A stretch of 64,000 nucleotides of DNA from JANMMJ01 sp031373255 (GCA_031373255.1 JANMMJ010000092.1:25407-89406); one strand, 5' to 3'; positions 51,571 to 61,586 are shown, counted from the stretch's first letter. Translations and numbers: made by a program. The notes: generated by a model from the letters alone, not told the origin.

Positions 51571-53415
51571 ATGCACAGAGCTGCCCTGACACAAGAAAAA
51601 TCCCAGCCCGTCGGAGCATCGGCGCGGCATCGCACGGCCATTGAACTGGCTTTGTCCGATCTCGATGCCGCTGCAAAGAATTCCGGCATTGATGCCGGGA
51701 TGTTCCGCGCCGGCCAGATCGCCGCAACCTTGCGTCATACCCCCTTCATGATGACCGGCAACATTCTGGCAGCGCTGACTTTCGCCTGGATCGCCTGGGA
51801 CGTGCTCCACCATGGCCTCATCACAATCTGGACCGCCGCCCTTTCCTTGCCCTCCCTCTATCTTCTGGTAACGGGCTGGATACGCCGCAAGCGCACCATC
51901 AGATCAGCCAGCAGCAATGCAATCCGCCGCGCCGAGCTCTATGCCATAATTCTTGGCTTCGCCTGGGCATCCTTCCCGGCGCTGTTCTTTGCCGGTGCTT
52001 CACCCAACCTGCGCCTGCTGATTGTCGCCATGCTATTGGCCGCCTGCGGCAGCGGCGCCTTCGCCCTCTCCAAGATTCCATCCGCCGGAATCATCTTTAC
52101 ACTGATGATTTGCACGTCGATGTCGGTCACCACCCTGCAAATCGGCGGCTACATGGGGATCGTCTTCGCCGTCATGTCGCTGCTCTATGGCATCATGACC
52201 GTCGCATCGATCCTCTCCACGCACAACAATGCCGTCGAGCGTGCCGCGGTCGCCGCCCGCATGGACCAGCAGCGCGAAATCATCACCCTGCTGCTGCACG
52301 ACTTTGAGCGCGGCGCCAGCGACTGGCTGTGGGAAACCGATCGAGATGGCAGGCTCGTCTATTTCTCCGACCGCATGGCGGAGGTGCTGGATCGCGGCCG
52401 CCAGCGTCTCGAAGGCGCAACACTGGCGCAGGCCACTGCCGCGGACACGGAATCCGCAAGCTGGCGGGAATTCATTGCGCGGATCGCCAGTCAGGACAGC
52501 ATCTCGGATCATCCTGTCGAAGTGGACGTCAACGGCGAAACGCGGTGGTGGATGATCAGCGCCAAGCCTCTGTTTGACGCGTCGAAGGAATTTACCGGCT
52601 ATCGCGGGGTCGGCCGCGATATCACGCTGGAGCATCGCGCCCGTGAAGAACTGATGCGCGCCAAGGAAGATGCCGAGCGCGCCAGCGCCGCCAAATCGCA
52701 GTTCCTCGCGGTCATGAGCCATGAGCTCAAGACGCCGCTCAACGCCATTATAGGCTTTGCCGAGATTCTCGCCGCCGGCCCCAATGGCTATGCCACGCAG
52801 GCCGAGCAGGCCGACTATGCCCGCACCATCCTGCAGAGCAGCGATCATCTGCGTAGCCTGATCAACGACATTCTCGATGTCACCCGCATTGAAAAAGGCA
52901 CCATGTCGATCATCGAGCAATCGGGCGATGCCGTGGAGCTGACTGAAGTCGCCGTGAAGATGTGCCGCGATCTGGCCCGCACCGGCAATATTGAAATCAT
53001 CCTGCACTACAGCCGCAGCGCCGAGATCACCGGCGATATCACCCGAATCAAGCAGGTTGCCATCAATCTGGTGACCAATGCGGTAAAGTTTTCGCCGCAT
53101 GGCGGCTCGGTGAATGTCACCATCGATGCCTCGGCGGATCGAGGTCTGCTGATCACCGTTCACGATCAGGGAATCGGCATCTCGCCCGAGGATTGCAAGC
53201 GCGTCTTCGAGCCCTTCGTCCAGGTCGATGAGGGAGCGGCCCGGCGCTTTGGCGGCCTCGGACTGGGCCTTGCCATCGCCCGCAAGATTGCCCGTCTGCA
53301 CGGTGGCGACGTGACACTCGAAAGCAAATTGAGCCATGGCACCACGGCGAGATTTTCCTTGCCGCCGGACCGCGTGGCCTGGCAGGTCAGCCGCGATACA
53401 AAAGCTGTTGCCTGA
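51571..53415 (+). CDS. PAS-containing membrane sensor histidine kinase
   Basis: 614 residues. Residues about 60-215 contain five or six hydrophobic helices without a large periplasmic loop. A PAS domain spans about 245-355 (DWLWETDRDGRLVYFSDRM). HisKA carries H384 in AVMSHELKTPLNAIIGFAEIL. The HATPase domain has INLVTNAVKFSPHGGSV (N box), HDQGIGISPED (G1) and FGGLGLGLAIARKIA (F/G2). No receiver domain or neighbouring response regulator is present, so it is an orphan kinase. The signal is unknown. It shares layout with rhizobial kinases that act in the PleC/DivJ style, but that is only a possibility. Confidence 0.92.
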   Translation: MHRAALTQEKSQPVGASARHRTAIELALSDLDAAAKNSGIDAGMFRAGQIAATLRHTPFMMTGNILAALTFAWIAWDVLHHGLITIWTAALSLPSLYLLVTGWIRRKRTIRSASSNAIRRAELYAIILGFAWASFPALFFAGASPNLRLLIVAMLLAACGSGAFALSKIPSAGIIFTLMICTSMSVTTLQIGGYMGIVFAVMSLLYGIMTVASILSTHNNAVERAAVAARMDQQREIITLLLHDFERGASDWLWETDRDGRLVYFSDRMAEVLDRGRQRLEGATLAQATAADTESASWREFIARIASQDSISDHPVEVDVNGETRWWMISAKPLFDASKEFTGYRGVGRDITLEHRAREELMRAKEDAERASAAKSQFLAVMSHELKTPLNAIIGFAEILAAGPNGYATQAEQADYARTILQSSDHLRSLINDILDVTRIEKGTMSIIEQSGDAVELTEVAVKMCRDLARTGNIEIILHYSRSAEITGDITRIKQVAINLVTNAVKFSPHGGSVNVTIDASADRGLLITVHDQGIGISPEDCKRVFEPFVQVDEGAARRFGGLGLGLAIARKIARLHGGDVTLESKLSHGTTARFSLPPDRVAWQVSRDTKAVA

Positions 53416-53442
53416 GCCAACTCCATTGGGCAGTCTTGCCGC

Positions 53443-54354
53443 ATGAGCGAAGATAACTCACGCCTCGCCTTTCTCGGCACGAAGGCCGCTGCATCGGCGC
53501 AGGGCTTCAAGGTGGCAATCTTTGGCGCGCCCCACGGCACACCCTATCCCGGCATTGACAATCGCGTGCATCAATCTTCGGCGAATGCGTTGCGTGCTGC
53601 CGTGGCGGCCGATGCCGAATGGCTGAGCCATTGGGATTTCGATTTTGCTGGGCCGCTGCTCGCCAATGGATTTGCCGCAGCCGATCTCGGCGACCTTGCA
53701 ACCAGCCCGGATGACGGTCCCGGCAATCGCGACCTGATCCGCACGGCCACCGCCGGTATCATCACGGCAAACGCGGTGCCGGTCATGATTGGCGGCGATG
53801 ACTCGGTGCCGATCCCGTTCATCGAGGCTTTCGCACTTCATGCGCCGGTGACGATCCTGCAAATCGATGCCCATATCGACTGGCGCGACGAGCGTTATGG
53901 CGAGCGGCAGGGCTTTTCCAGCACCATGCGGCGGGCTTCCGAAATGGCGCACGTAACCGCCATCGTCCAGGCCGGTGCGCGCGGCATGGGAAGCGCCCGG
54001 AAGGCCGAAGTTGACGACGCCGCGGACTGGGGTGCGAAGATCATACCCGCCCGCCACATCCATGATCGCGGCGTCAGTCTCGCGCTCGATCACATCCCGG
54101 AAGGCGTGAACTGCATCATCACGCTGGATTGCGATGCTCTCGATTCCGCCATCATGCCGGCCGTCGCATATCCGTCACCGGGAGGCCTGACCTATTGGCA
54201 GGTCGTCAAGCTGATCGAGGGCGTGGCCGCCAAGGCGAAGATCGTGGGCTTCGATCTGATCGAGTTCGTGCCCGAGCGGGACCACGACGGCACCTCGGCC
54301 TTTACCGCGGCACGCATCATCTGCAACGTGCTGGCAAGGCTTGCCCGCGCCTGA
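53443..54354 (+). CDS. Ureohydrolase (agmatinase/arginase family)
   Basis: 303 residues. Binuclear manganese motifs: MIGGDDSVPIPF (where most members have GGDHS, D120 replaces the His), LQIDAHIDWRDE (D142, H144, D146) and ITLDCDALDSAIMP (D229, D231). It hydrolyses a guanidino compound to urea and an amine; agmatine or guanidinobutyrate are the usual substrates of related proteins. The substituted first ligand is probably a subgroup trait rather than a lesion, as the rest of the site is intact. Its stop directly abuts that of the convergent oxidoreductase. Confidence 0.88.
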   Translation: MSEDNSRLAFLGTKAAASAQGFKVAIFGAPHGTPYPGIDNRVHQSSANALRAAVAADAEWLSHWDFDFAGPLLANGFAAADLGDLATSPDDGPGNRDLIRTATAGIITANAVPVMIGGDDSVPIPFIEAFALHAPVTILQIDAHIDWRDERYGERQGFSSTMRRASEMAHVTAIVQAGARGMGSARKAEVDDAADWGAKIIPARHIHDRGVSLALDHIPEGVNCIITLDCDALDSAIMPAVAYPSPGGLTYWQVVKLIEGVAAKAKIVGFDLIEFVPERDHDGTSAFTAARIICNVLARLARA

Positions 54355-57300
54355 TCATTCTGCCGCGAGGCGCACCTTCTGGACCGGAGAGGGCGATGCA
54401 AACTGTTCCAGCAGTTTTGCCTCGCGCGATTTGGCTTCCACCAGATGCCGCGCCTTCACGTGCCCATAGCCGCGGATATGCTCGGGAACTTCCGCGATCT
54501 CCACCGCAGTCGCAAGATTGTCGGCGCGAAGGCCGGCCATCAGGTGCTCCACGGTATCGCGGTATGCGCCGATCAACGCCCGCTCGGTCTTGCGTTCGGC
54601 GGTGCGCCCAAAGATATCGAAGGCCGTGCCGCGCAGGCCGCGAAGGCTGGCGAGCAGTTTGAAGGCATTCATCATCCATGGCCCGAATTTTATCTTGCGC
54701 GGATGCCCGGTAGTGGGATCGATGCGCGCAAATAGCGGCGGCGCCAGGTAATAGCTGATGGCGCCACCCTTGAACCGCTTGCCCACTGCCTCGGCAAATT
54801 TTCCGTCGGTATAAAGCCGGGCCACTTCGTACTCGTCCTTGTAGGCCATCAGTTTGAACAGATAACGCGCCACCGCAAGCGTGAGGGCCGTTGAGTTCAG
54901 CGCGGCCTCGCGGGCACGAACTGTTTCGACAAATTCCCTGTAGGATTGCGCATAAGCGTCGTTCTGGTAATCCGTGAGGATGGCCGCGTTGCGCGCAATG
55001 ATGTCGTCCAGTGTTTCGGCCGCCTTGACCGGCTTCGTTGGCGCCACAAGCTTTTCGACTTCGCTTTGGTCATGGGCTGCAAGCCGCCCCCAGCGGAAGG
55101 CCGAGAGATTCATCTTGATCGCCGCACCGTTGAGTTTGATCGCCTCTTCGATGGCCTTTGCGCCGATTGGAATGAGTCCCTTCTGGAAGGCAAAGCCCAG
55201 CGTGAAGGAGTTGGCGGCAATCGTATCGCCCAGCAGCGCCGTTGCAATCCGCGTCGCATCGATGGCGTGAAGCCCATTGGGCTTCACCCGCTCGGCGATC
55301 TTCTGGCGCATGCGCTGGCCGGGAAGCCGGAAGTCGGCATTGTAGGTGAATTGCGCAGGCATCACCTCGGCAAGATTGACCACAGCCTGTGTCTGGCTTT
55401 GCGAAGCCCCGGAAAGAATGCGCTCCGAAGCCGAGGTCACCAGGTCGCAGCCGAGGATCAGGTCGGCGGAACCCGCCGGCACACGCACCGCCGCGATATC
55501 TTCCGGCCGTGCCGCCAGCTTGAGATGGGTGACGACCGCGCCATTTTTCTGCGACAGGCCGACCATGTCGATCATGGCGGCACCCTTGCCTTCGATATGG
55601 GCGGCCATGCCGAGCAAATGTCCGATGGTGACGACCCCGGTGCCGCCGATGCCGGTCACCAGGATGGACCACGGGCGGGCGAGAGCGGGCATCGCAGGCT
55701 CGGGCAAACCCGAAATATCGGCCTCCAGCCGTGGCTTCTCCGCCGTCACTTCAAGGCCGCGGATCAACTCGCCGCCTTCGACCGAAACAAAACTCGGGCA
55801 GAAACCCTTGACGCACGAATAATCCTTGTTGCACGCCGACTGGTCAATCTGCCGCTTGCGCCCGAACGGCGTATCGACAGGCGCAATGGCAACGCAGTTC
55901 GATTGCACGCCGCAATCGCCGCAGCCCTCGCACACCGCCTCATTGATGAAGATGCGCTTGTTGGGATCGGCAAAGGCACCGCGCTTGCGCCGCCGCCGCT
56001 TCTCGGCAGCACAGGTCTGGTCGTAAATGATCGCGCTTGTCCCGGATATCTCCATGAACTCGCGCTGCACCGACTGCAGGTCGTCGCGGTGATGAAAGCT
56101 GGTGAAGGGCGGAAATATGGCAGCCGATGTATATTTGTCAGGCTCGTCCGAAACGATGGCGATGCGTTCAACACCTTCGGCCCGCACCTGCTGCGCAATC
56201 TTGGGAACGCTCAGGTCGCCATCATTCGCCTGGCCGCCGGTCATCGCCACGGCATCGTTGAACAGGATCTTGTAGGTGATGTTGACACCGGAGTTGACCG
56301 TGGCGCGGATGGCGAGAAGACCGGAGTGGTTGTAGGTGCCGTCGCCGAGGTTCTGGAATACGTGCTTTCGCGTCGAGAATGGCGCTTCGCCAATCCAGTT
56401 GGCGCCTTCGCCGCCCATCTGCGTGGCACCTTCGGTGTGCCGGCCGGGCACGAACTGAACCATCCAGTGGCAGCCGATGCCGGCATAGCCGCGCGATCCA
56501 TCCGGCAGTACGGTCGAGGAATTATGCGGGCAGCCTGCGCAGAAATAGGGCACCCGCGCGGCAAGATCAGGCTCGGCGGCACCCTGCCCCATGGCAGCTT
56601 TGACGGCGGCCAGTTCGCGCGCGATATCGGGCCATTGCCTGCGCTTCAGGATGCGGTCGCCGATCGCAACCGCTATCTGGTTGGGCTCCAGCGTTCCATA
56701 GGCCGGAAACAGCATGCGCCCTTCCTCATCATGCTTGCCGATGACGATGGGCCTGCTCTTTTCATTAAACAGCACCTCGCGCACATGGGTTTCGAGCAGA
56801 AGGCGCTTTTCCTCGACCACGATGATGAGATCGAGCCCTCTGGAGAACTCGGCGACGATATCGTGGTCGAGCGGCCACACCATGCCGACCTTGAGAAGCC
56901 GCACGCCGATTTTGGCGGCCTTGGCTTCGTCGATGCCAAGCTCTTCAAGAGCCTGCAGCACATCGAGGTAACTCTTGCCGGTCGAAACGATGCCGATTTT
57001 GGGCTTCGGTCCTCCCCGCATGGTGATGCGGTTGAGGCCATTGACCTGCGCGAAGGCGACAGCCGCCTCGCGCTTGTGAACCATCAAGCGCCGTTCCTGG
57101 TCGAAGCGATCATCGGGAGCCCGGATATTGAGGCCGCCCGGTGGAATGGCAAATCCAGCCGGAATGACCGGCTTCATGCGATCAGGACCAGCCTCGATCA
57201 CCGCCGTCGATTCGACCGTGTCATGCACGCACTTGATGCCGACCCAGCATCCGGAAAAGCGCGATAGCGCGTATCCCAGCACGCCGTAGTCGAAAAGCTC

Positions 57301-57831
57301 CTGCAATCCGGCCGGGTGCAGCACCGGCATCATGGCATCGAGGAGCGCAAATTCCGATTGGTGCGGAACTGTGGATGACTCGGCCCCATGATCGTCGCCG
57401 GCAAACACCAGGACACCGCCATTCTTTGACGTTCCGGCGGCATTGGCATGGCGGAACACGTCGCCGGAACGGTCAACCCCCGGTCCCTTGGCATAAAAGC
57501 CGCCAAACACGCCATCAAATGCGCCTTCACCCCGGATCTCTGCCTGTTGCGTGCCCCAGAGCGCCGTGGCGGCGAGGTCCTCGTTGGTGCCCGACTGGAA
57601 CTTGATGTTCTTGGGCTCTAGCTGGCCGGCGGCGCGTTGAAACGCCTGGTCCACACCACCTACGGGCGAGCCGCGATAGCCGGAAATATAGGCAGCGGTA
57701 TTGAGGCCCGCCCGCTCATCGCGCAGTTTCTGCACCAGCATCAGCCGCACCATGGCCTGCGGCCCGGTCACGTAGACGCGCGATTTGGACAGATCGTATT
57801 TGTCGCCGAGGCTGCGGGTCTCTGTTGTCAT
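54355..57831 (-). CDS. Indolepyruvate/2-oxoacid ferredoxin oxidoreductase, fused alpha-beta-type
   Basis: 1158 residues, a single-chain fusion of IorA and IorB-type parts as usual in alphaproteobacteria. The N-terminal pyrimidine-binding part holds AAYISGYRGSPVGGVDQAF. The thiamine-diphosphate part has CAGCPHNSSTVLPDG and a GDGTYNHSGLLA segment. The ferredoxin-like insert is VCEGCGDCGVQSNC together with CNKDYSCVKGFCPSF. The gamma-type part is VTGIGGTGVVTIGHLLGMAAH. It oxidatively decarboxylates aryl-pyruvates to acyl-CoA with ferredoxin. It ends in a cytoplasmic helical region, and no membrane segment is present. Confidence 0.93.
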   Translation of the reverse strand: MTTETRSLGDKYDLSKSRVYVTGPQAMVRLMLVQKLRDERAGLNTAAYISGYRGSPVGGVDQAFQRAAGQLEPKNIKFQSGTNEDLAATALWGTQQAEIRGEGAFDGVFGGFYAKGPGVDRSGDVFRHANAAGTSKNGGVLVFAGDDHGAESSTVPHQSEFALLDAMMPVLHPAGLQELFDYGVLGYALSRFSGCWVGIKCVHDTVESTAVIEAGPDRMKPVIPAGFAIPPGGLNIRAPDDRFDQERRLMVHKREAAVAFAQVNGLNRITMRGGPKPKIGIVSTGKSYLDVLQALEELGIDEAKAAKIGVRLLKVGMVWPLDHDIVAEFSRGLDLIIVVEEKRLLLETHVREVLFNEKSRPIVIGKHDEEGRMLFPAYGTLEPNQIAVAIGDRILKRRQWPDIARELAAVKAAMGQGAAEPDLAARVPYFCAGCPHNSSTVLPDGSRGYAGIGCHWMVQFVPGRHTEGATQMGGEGANWIGEAPFSTRKHVFQNLGDGTYNHSGLLAIRATVNSGVNITYKILFNDAVAMTGGQANDGDLSVPKIAQQVRAEGVERIAIVSDEPDKYTSAAIFPPFTSFHHRDDLQSVQREFMEISGTSAIIYDQTCAAEKRRRRKRGAFADPNKRIFINEAVCEGCGDCGVQSNCVAIAPVDTPFGRKRQIDQSACNKDYSCVKGFCPSFVSVEGGELIRGLEVTAEKPRLEADISGLPEPAMPALARPWSILVTGIGGTGVVTIGHLLGMAAHIEGKGAAMIDMVGLSQKNGAVVTHLKLAARPEDIAAVRVPAGSADLILGCDLVTSASERILSGASQSQTQAVVNLAEVMPAQFTYNADFRLPGQRMRQKIAERVKPNGLHAIDATRIATALLGDTIAANSFTLGFAFQKGLIPIGAKAIEEAIKLNGAAIKMNLSAFRWGRLAAHDQSEVEKLVAPTKPVKAAETLDDIIARNAAILTDYQNDAYAQSYREFVETVRAREAALNSTALTLAVARYLFKLMAYKDEYEVARLYTDGKFAEAVGKRFKGGAISYYLAPPLFARIDPTTGHPRKIKFGPWMMNAFKLLASLRGLRGTAFDIFGRTAERKTERALIGAYRDTVEHLMAGLRADNLATAVEIAEVPEHIRGYGHVKARHLVEAKSREAKLLEQFASPSPVQKVRLAAE

Positions 57832-57942
57832 GGCAATAACGTAGCACCGACGGGCTTAATGCAAAACTGCCACGGCAACATCGCAACTGTGTTTCACAAT
57901 CAACCCATCAGGACTAAGGAAGTTGCGCCACGGAACTCATTC

Positions 57943-57972
57943 TTGACACGTTTCGCAGGCGAGGGGATAGTG
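57943..57972 (+). promoter_or_regulatory. Candidate promoter of the chrB-chrA operon
   Basis: CTTGACA (57942-57948) is a near-perfect alphaproteobacterial -35 box and GATAGT (57966-57971) follows at 17 bases. It lies 85 bases before the chrB start in the 225-base gap shared with the divergent oxidoreductase gene. Confidence 0.5.
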
Positions 57973-58056
57973 CGGCCATGGGGAAAGCGATCTCCCCATC
58001 AGGCGACATGCCAAAGCATCGCGTCCCCCCAACATCAAGATACCAAGGACGCACGC

Positions 58057-58869
58057 ATGTCTGCTCCCAACATGATACCGGCTGAAAAACTTAACCGCCT
58101 GATTGGCACGCCTTCCGCCCCGCTGATGGTGGACGTCAGCAATGACGAAGATTTCAACGAGGATCCCCGCTACATCCCGGGCTCTGTCCGCAGGCCCTTT
58201 GGCACCGTTGCCGAATGGGGTGCGGCACTGGCGGGCCAATCCGTTGTCGTTATCTGCCACAAGGGATTGAAGCTGAGCCATGGCGCCGCCGCCTGGCTCC
58301 GCCATCAGGGCGCTTCGGCTCAGGTTCTGGAGGATGGCCGCGTCGGCTGGGCCGCCGCAGCACTCCCCATGGTTCCGGCAAACCTCATCCCTGAACGCAA
58401 TGCCGGAGGCCAGACCGTCTGGGTGACCCGCGCCCGGCCGAAAATCGACCGTATCGCCTGCCCCTGGCTGATCCGCCGCTTTGTCGATCCTTCGGCGGTG
58501 TTTCTGTTCGTCGCACCGGCAGAAGTGGCGGGTGTCGCGGCACGGTTCAATGCCGTACCCTTCGATGTCGAGGACACATTCTGGTCGCATCGCGGCGAGG
58601 ACTGCACCTTCGATGTGATGATCAAGGAGTTCGGCCTCACCAGTGCTCCGCTCTCGCACCTCGCCAGGATTGTCCGCGCCGCCGATACCGCGCGCCTCGA
58701 CCTCGCACCGGAAGCGCCGGGCCTGCTCGCCGCCTCGCTTGGCCTCTCCCGCATGTTTTCCGACGACCTGAAACAGCTCGACGCCGGCATGCTGCTTTAT
58801 GATGCTTTCTACCGCTGGTGCCGAGATGCCACCGGCGAGACTCACAACTGGCCGGCGCCCCGCCCATGA
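58057..58869 (+). CDS. chrB: Rhodanese-ChrB fusion protein (chromate-response)
   Basis: 270 residues from ATG 58057, with AAGGA eight bases upstream. A rhodanese-like domain (1-110) has C67 in VVVICHKGLKLSHG. The ChrB C-terminal domain begins VWVTRARPKIDRIACPWLIRRFVDP (121-145) and contains ACPWLIRRF, VEDTFWSHRGEDCTFDVM and LLYDAFYRWC. ChrB-domain proteins sense chromate or act as chromate-resistance proteins with ChrA; the rhodanese fusion may supply sulfane sulfur. The stop overlaps the chrA start (ATGA). Confidence 0.88.
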   Translation: MSAPNMIPAEKLNRLIGTPSAPLMVDVSNDEDFNEDPRYIPGSVRRPFGTVAEWGAALAGQSVVVICHKGLKLSHGAAAWLRHQGASAQVLEDGRVGWAAAALPMVPANLIPERNAGGQTVWVTRARPKIDRIACPWLIRRFVDPSAVFLFVAPAEVAGVAARFNAVPFDVEDTFWSHRGEDCTFDVMIKEFGLTSAPLSHLARIVRAADTARLDLAPEAPGLLAASLGLSRMFSDDLKQLDAGMLLYDAFYRWCRDATGETHNWPAPRP

Positions 58870-60143
58870 CCGACGTTACTTTCGCCGAGGCCTTCAAGGT
58901 CTGGACCCGCATCGGCCTCCTCTCCTTCGGCGGTCCGGCAGGCCAGATCGCCATGATGCATCGCGAGCTGGTGGACGAGCGGAAATGGCTCGACGAGAAA
59001 ACCTATCTGCAGGCACTGAACTTCTGCATGCTGCTGCCGGGGCCCGAGGCCATGCAGCTTGCAACCTATGCCGGCTGGCGCATGCATGGCTGGAAAGGCG
59101 GACTTGCCGCAGGCCTCATGTTCGTCATTCCCGGCGCACTCGTGGTGTTGGCGCTGTCGATTGTCTACGCGGCCTTCGGCAACGTTCCCCTCGTGGCCGC
59201 CTTGCTGTTCGGCATCAAGGCCGCCGTCCTTGCCATCGTCGTCGAAGCCCTGCTCCGCGTATCGCACCGGGCCCTCAGGCACGCGAGCGACTGGTGGATC
59301 GCGGGACTGGCCTTTCTCGCGCTCTATGTTTTCGACCTGCCATTTCCCGTGGTGATCATTGCGGCGGGCATCTTCGGCTATTTCCGCATGAAGGGAACGG
59401 CATCGGCGGGACCTCTGGCCACAGCCGCACCCACCGGCATGATTGCCACGGCCTTCCTCTGGCTGGCGCTCTGGCTCGTGCCCGTGGCGGCGATCATCCT
59501 GGTTTTTGGCATGGATCATGTGTTCAGCCAGATCGCGCTGTTTTTCTCGAAGCTCGCCGTGGTGACCTTCGGCGGCGCCTATGCCGTGCTGGCCTACATG
59601 GCGCAGCAGGCCGTCGAAAATCACCACTGGCTGACCGCACCCGAGATGGTCGATGGCCTGGGCCTGGCCGAAACCACGCCCGGGCCCCTGATCCTGGTCA
59701 CCGAATTCGTAGGCTTTCTCGCCGGCTATCGCCAGGCCGGCGGCCTGTGGGGCGGCATTGCCGGCGCCGCGATCACACTTTGGGTGACTTTCGCCCCCTG
59801 CTTCCTGTGGATCATGACCTTCGCGCCGTTTATCGAGCGATTGCAGAACAGGCCGAAGCTTTCAGGCGCACTTGCGGCCATCACCGCGGCCGTCGTCGGC
59901 GTCATTCTCAACCTGACCGTCTGGTTTGCCCTGCATGTGCTCTTTGCCAGCGTCGGCCGCTGGAACATTGGGATATTCAAGCCCTGGCTGCCGGACCTGA
60001 CCTCAATCAACTGGATGGCGCTCGTCCTCAGCTTGATCGCTGCGGCGGCACTCCTGCGCTATCACCTTGGAATCCCGAAGACTCTCGCAATCTGCGCCGG
60101 CCTGGGATTTATTGTGCAAAAATTCCTTGACATAGGCTTGTAA
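58866..60143 (+). CDS. chrA: Chromate transporter ChrA (two CHR domains)
   Basis: 425 residues with about ten to twelve hydrophobic helices in two homologous halves. Half 1 has LLSFGGPAGQIAMMHRELVDERKW and LLPGPEAMQLATYAGWRMHGW. Half 2 has KLAVVTFGGAYAVLAYMAQQAV and TTPGPLILVTEFVGFLAGY. The duplicated FGG...PGP pattern is diagnostic of long-chain ChrA exporters, which expel chromate across the inner membrane. It is translationally coupled to chrB. Confidence 0.94.
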   Translation: MTDVTFAEAFKVWTRIGLLSFGGPAGQIAMMHRELVDERKWLDEKTYLQALNFCMLLPGPEAMQLATYAGWRMHGWKGGLAAGLMFVIPGALVVLALSIVYAAFGNVPLVAALLFGIKAAVLAIVVEALLRVSHRALRHASDWWIAGLAFLALYVFDLPFPVVIIAAGIFGYFRMKGTASAGPLATAAPTGMIATAFLWLALWLVPVAAIILVFGMDHVFSQIALFFSKLAVVTFGGAYAVLAYMAQQAVENHHWLTAPEMVDGLGLAETTPGPLILVTEFVGFLAGYRQAGGLWGGIAGAAITLWVTFAPCFLWIMTFAPFIERLQNRPKLSGALAAITAAVVGVILNLTVWFALHVLFASVGRWNIGIFKPWLPDLTSINWMALVLSLIAAAALLRYHLGIPKTLAICAGLGFIVQKFLDIGL

Positions 60144-60233
60144 GCGTTCTATCTATGTTCCATGAGCATAAGAACCTTGATAGACGCAATATTCCTCTTT
60201 TCCGTTCTGGCACTGAGCCTGGTTTTCGCGGGC

Positions 60234-61436
60234 CTAGCCCCATCGCCAGAAGTCGCGGCCGTCCTTGGCGAGATGGCGCGCCAGCACCATCTTGTGAACC
60301 TCGCTCGCCCCGTCGACCAGCCGGGCGCTGCGCGCGTAGCGGTAAATCCAGCTCAGTACGGTGTCCTTCGAGTAGCCCTTTGCTCCGCAAAGCTGGATGC
60401 CGACGTCGGCTGCCTTATGCAGAGTATCCGCGACATGGATCTTGGCCATCGAAACCTCGCGCTGGGCCCGGTCGCCCTGGTCAAGCTTCCATGCCGCGTG
60501 CATGGTGAGCAGGCGCCCGGTGTGGATGTCCTTGGCGACATCGCCCAGCATGATCTGGACGCTTTCGCGCTCGGCCAGCGTCATGCCGAAGGCGCGGCGC
60601 GCGGCCACGTAGTCCTGGGCCACTTCAAGGCAGCGCTTGGCCAGCCCGAGCCAGCGCATGCAATGGGTGAGCCGTGCCGGCCCCAGCCGCATCTGGGTGA
60701 TGCGGAGGCCATCCCCTTCGCCCAGCAGCCGGTGCTCCTCGGGAATTTCCAGCCCGTCGAATTCAAGTTCGCATACCCCGCCATGCTCATCCGGCCCCAT
60801 GTTGGCGATGCGCCTGACGATGCGCCAACCGGGCTGGTCGCGGTGATAGAGAAACGCGGTGAGGCCATTGCGCGGATCATCGCTGGTGCGCGCCACCAGG
60901 ATGAAGTGGGTGGCAACTTCGGCACCCGAGATGAACCATTTTCGTCCGTGTACGACGTATTTCGCGCCGCGCTTCTCGGCTCTCGTCAGCATCATGCCGC
61001 CGGGGTCTGAGCCGCTGCCCGGTTGCGGCTCGGTCATGGCGAAGGATGACCTGACCTTGCCGTCGATGATCGGCTGCAGCCACATATCCTTCATTGCTTC
61101 GCTTTTGAGCGCCTTGTTGAGGACCGACATGTTGCCATCGTCAGGTGCGGCGCAGTTGATGATGACCGGACCGAAAATCGAGCGGTTCGCCTCCTCGTAG
61201 ATCGCCGCCCAGCCGGTGATCGGCAGGCCGAGCCCGCCCCGCGACTGCGGCATCTGCGGCGCCCACAAGCCGGCGGCCCGCGCTTTCGCCCGCATCTCGT
61301 CAAGGACATCAAGCCGGATATTCTCATACGCATCATAGACCTCGGGCCGCGCTTCAAGCGGCATAACTTCGTCGGCAATGAACGCCCGGACCTTGAGCCG
61401 CAGCGCTTCGATCTCAGGAGAAAGCGAGAAGTCCAT
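60234..61436 (-). CDS. Acyl-CoA dehydrogenase family protein
   Basis: 400 residues. Three-part ACAD layout: a helical N-terminus (MDFSLSPEIEALRLKVRAFI), a beta domain with SSFAMTEPQPGSGSDPGGM and the flavin contact WFISGAEVATHF, and a helical C-terminus with MLGDVAKDIHTGRLL, IQLCGAKGYSKDTVLSW and RLVDGASEVHKMVLARHLAK. No obvious Glu base is assigned by eye. It oxidises an acyl-CoA using FAD, passing electrons to ETF. It is a single gene, not in a beta-oxidation operon here. Confidence 0.92.
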   Translation of the reverse strand: MDFSLSPEIEALRLKVRAFIADEVMPLEARPEVYDAYENIRLDVLDEMRAKARAAGLWAPQMPQSRGGLGLPITGWAAIYEEANRSIFGPVIINCAAPDDGNMSVLNKALKSEAMKDMWLQPIIDGKVRSSFAMTEPQPGSGSDPGGMMLTRAEKRGAKYVVHGRKWFISGAEVATHFILVARTSDDPRNGLTAFLYHRDQPGWRIVRRIANMGPDEHGGVCELEFDGLEIPEEHRLLGEGDGLRITQMRLGPARLTHCMRWLGLAKRCLEVAQDYVAARRAFGMTLAERESVQIMLGDVAKDIHTGRLLTMHAAWKLDQGDRAQREVSMAKIHVADTLHKAADVGIQLCGAKGYSKDTVLSWIYRYARSARLVDGASEVHKMVLARHLAKDGRDFWRWG

Positions 61437-61586
61437 CTGTCACCCATTTGCTGGCTGTTGGCGGAAGCGTTGAGCGCCCCAGGCAACATGCCTTTTGCCA
61501 TGGTTTTGAGGCGCTGACGACAGGCTTGGGTGCGGAGCGCGCCGATGGCGCATAGGTACCCCTGCCACCATATAAATTAGCAATAG

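Noticed and set aside
54946..57267. A 773-codon open frame on the plus strand opposite the oxidoreductase gene
   Set aside because: It is a mirror frame of a GC-rich, conserved coding gene; its product is rich in Arg, Gly, His and Asp with no recognisable domain.
60162..61010. A frame starting with a hydrophobic stretch after chrA
   Set aside because: The first 27 residues look membrane-like but the rest is antisense to the acyl-CoA dehydrogenase gene, and no ribosome site precedes it.
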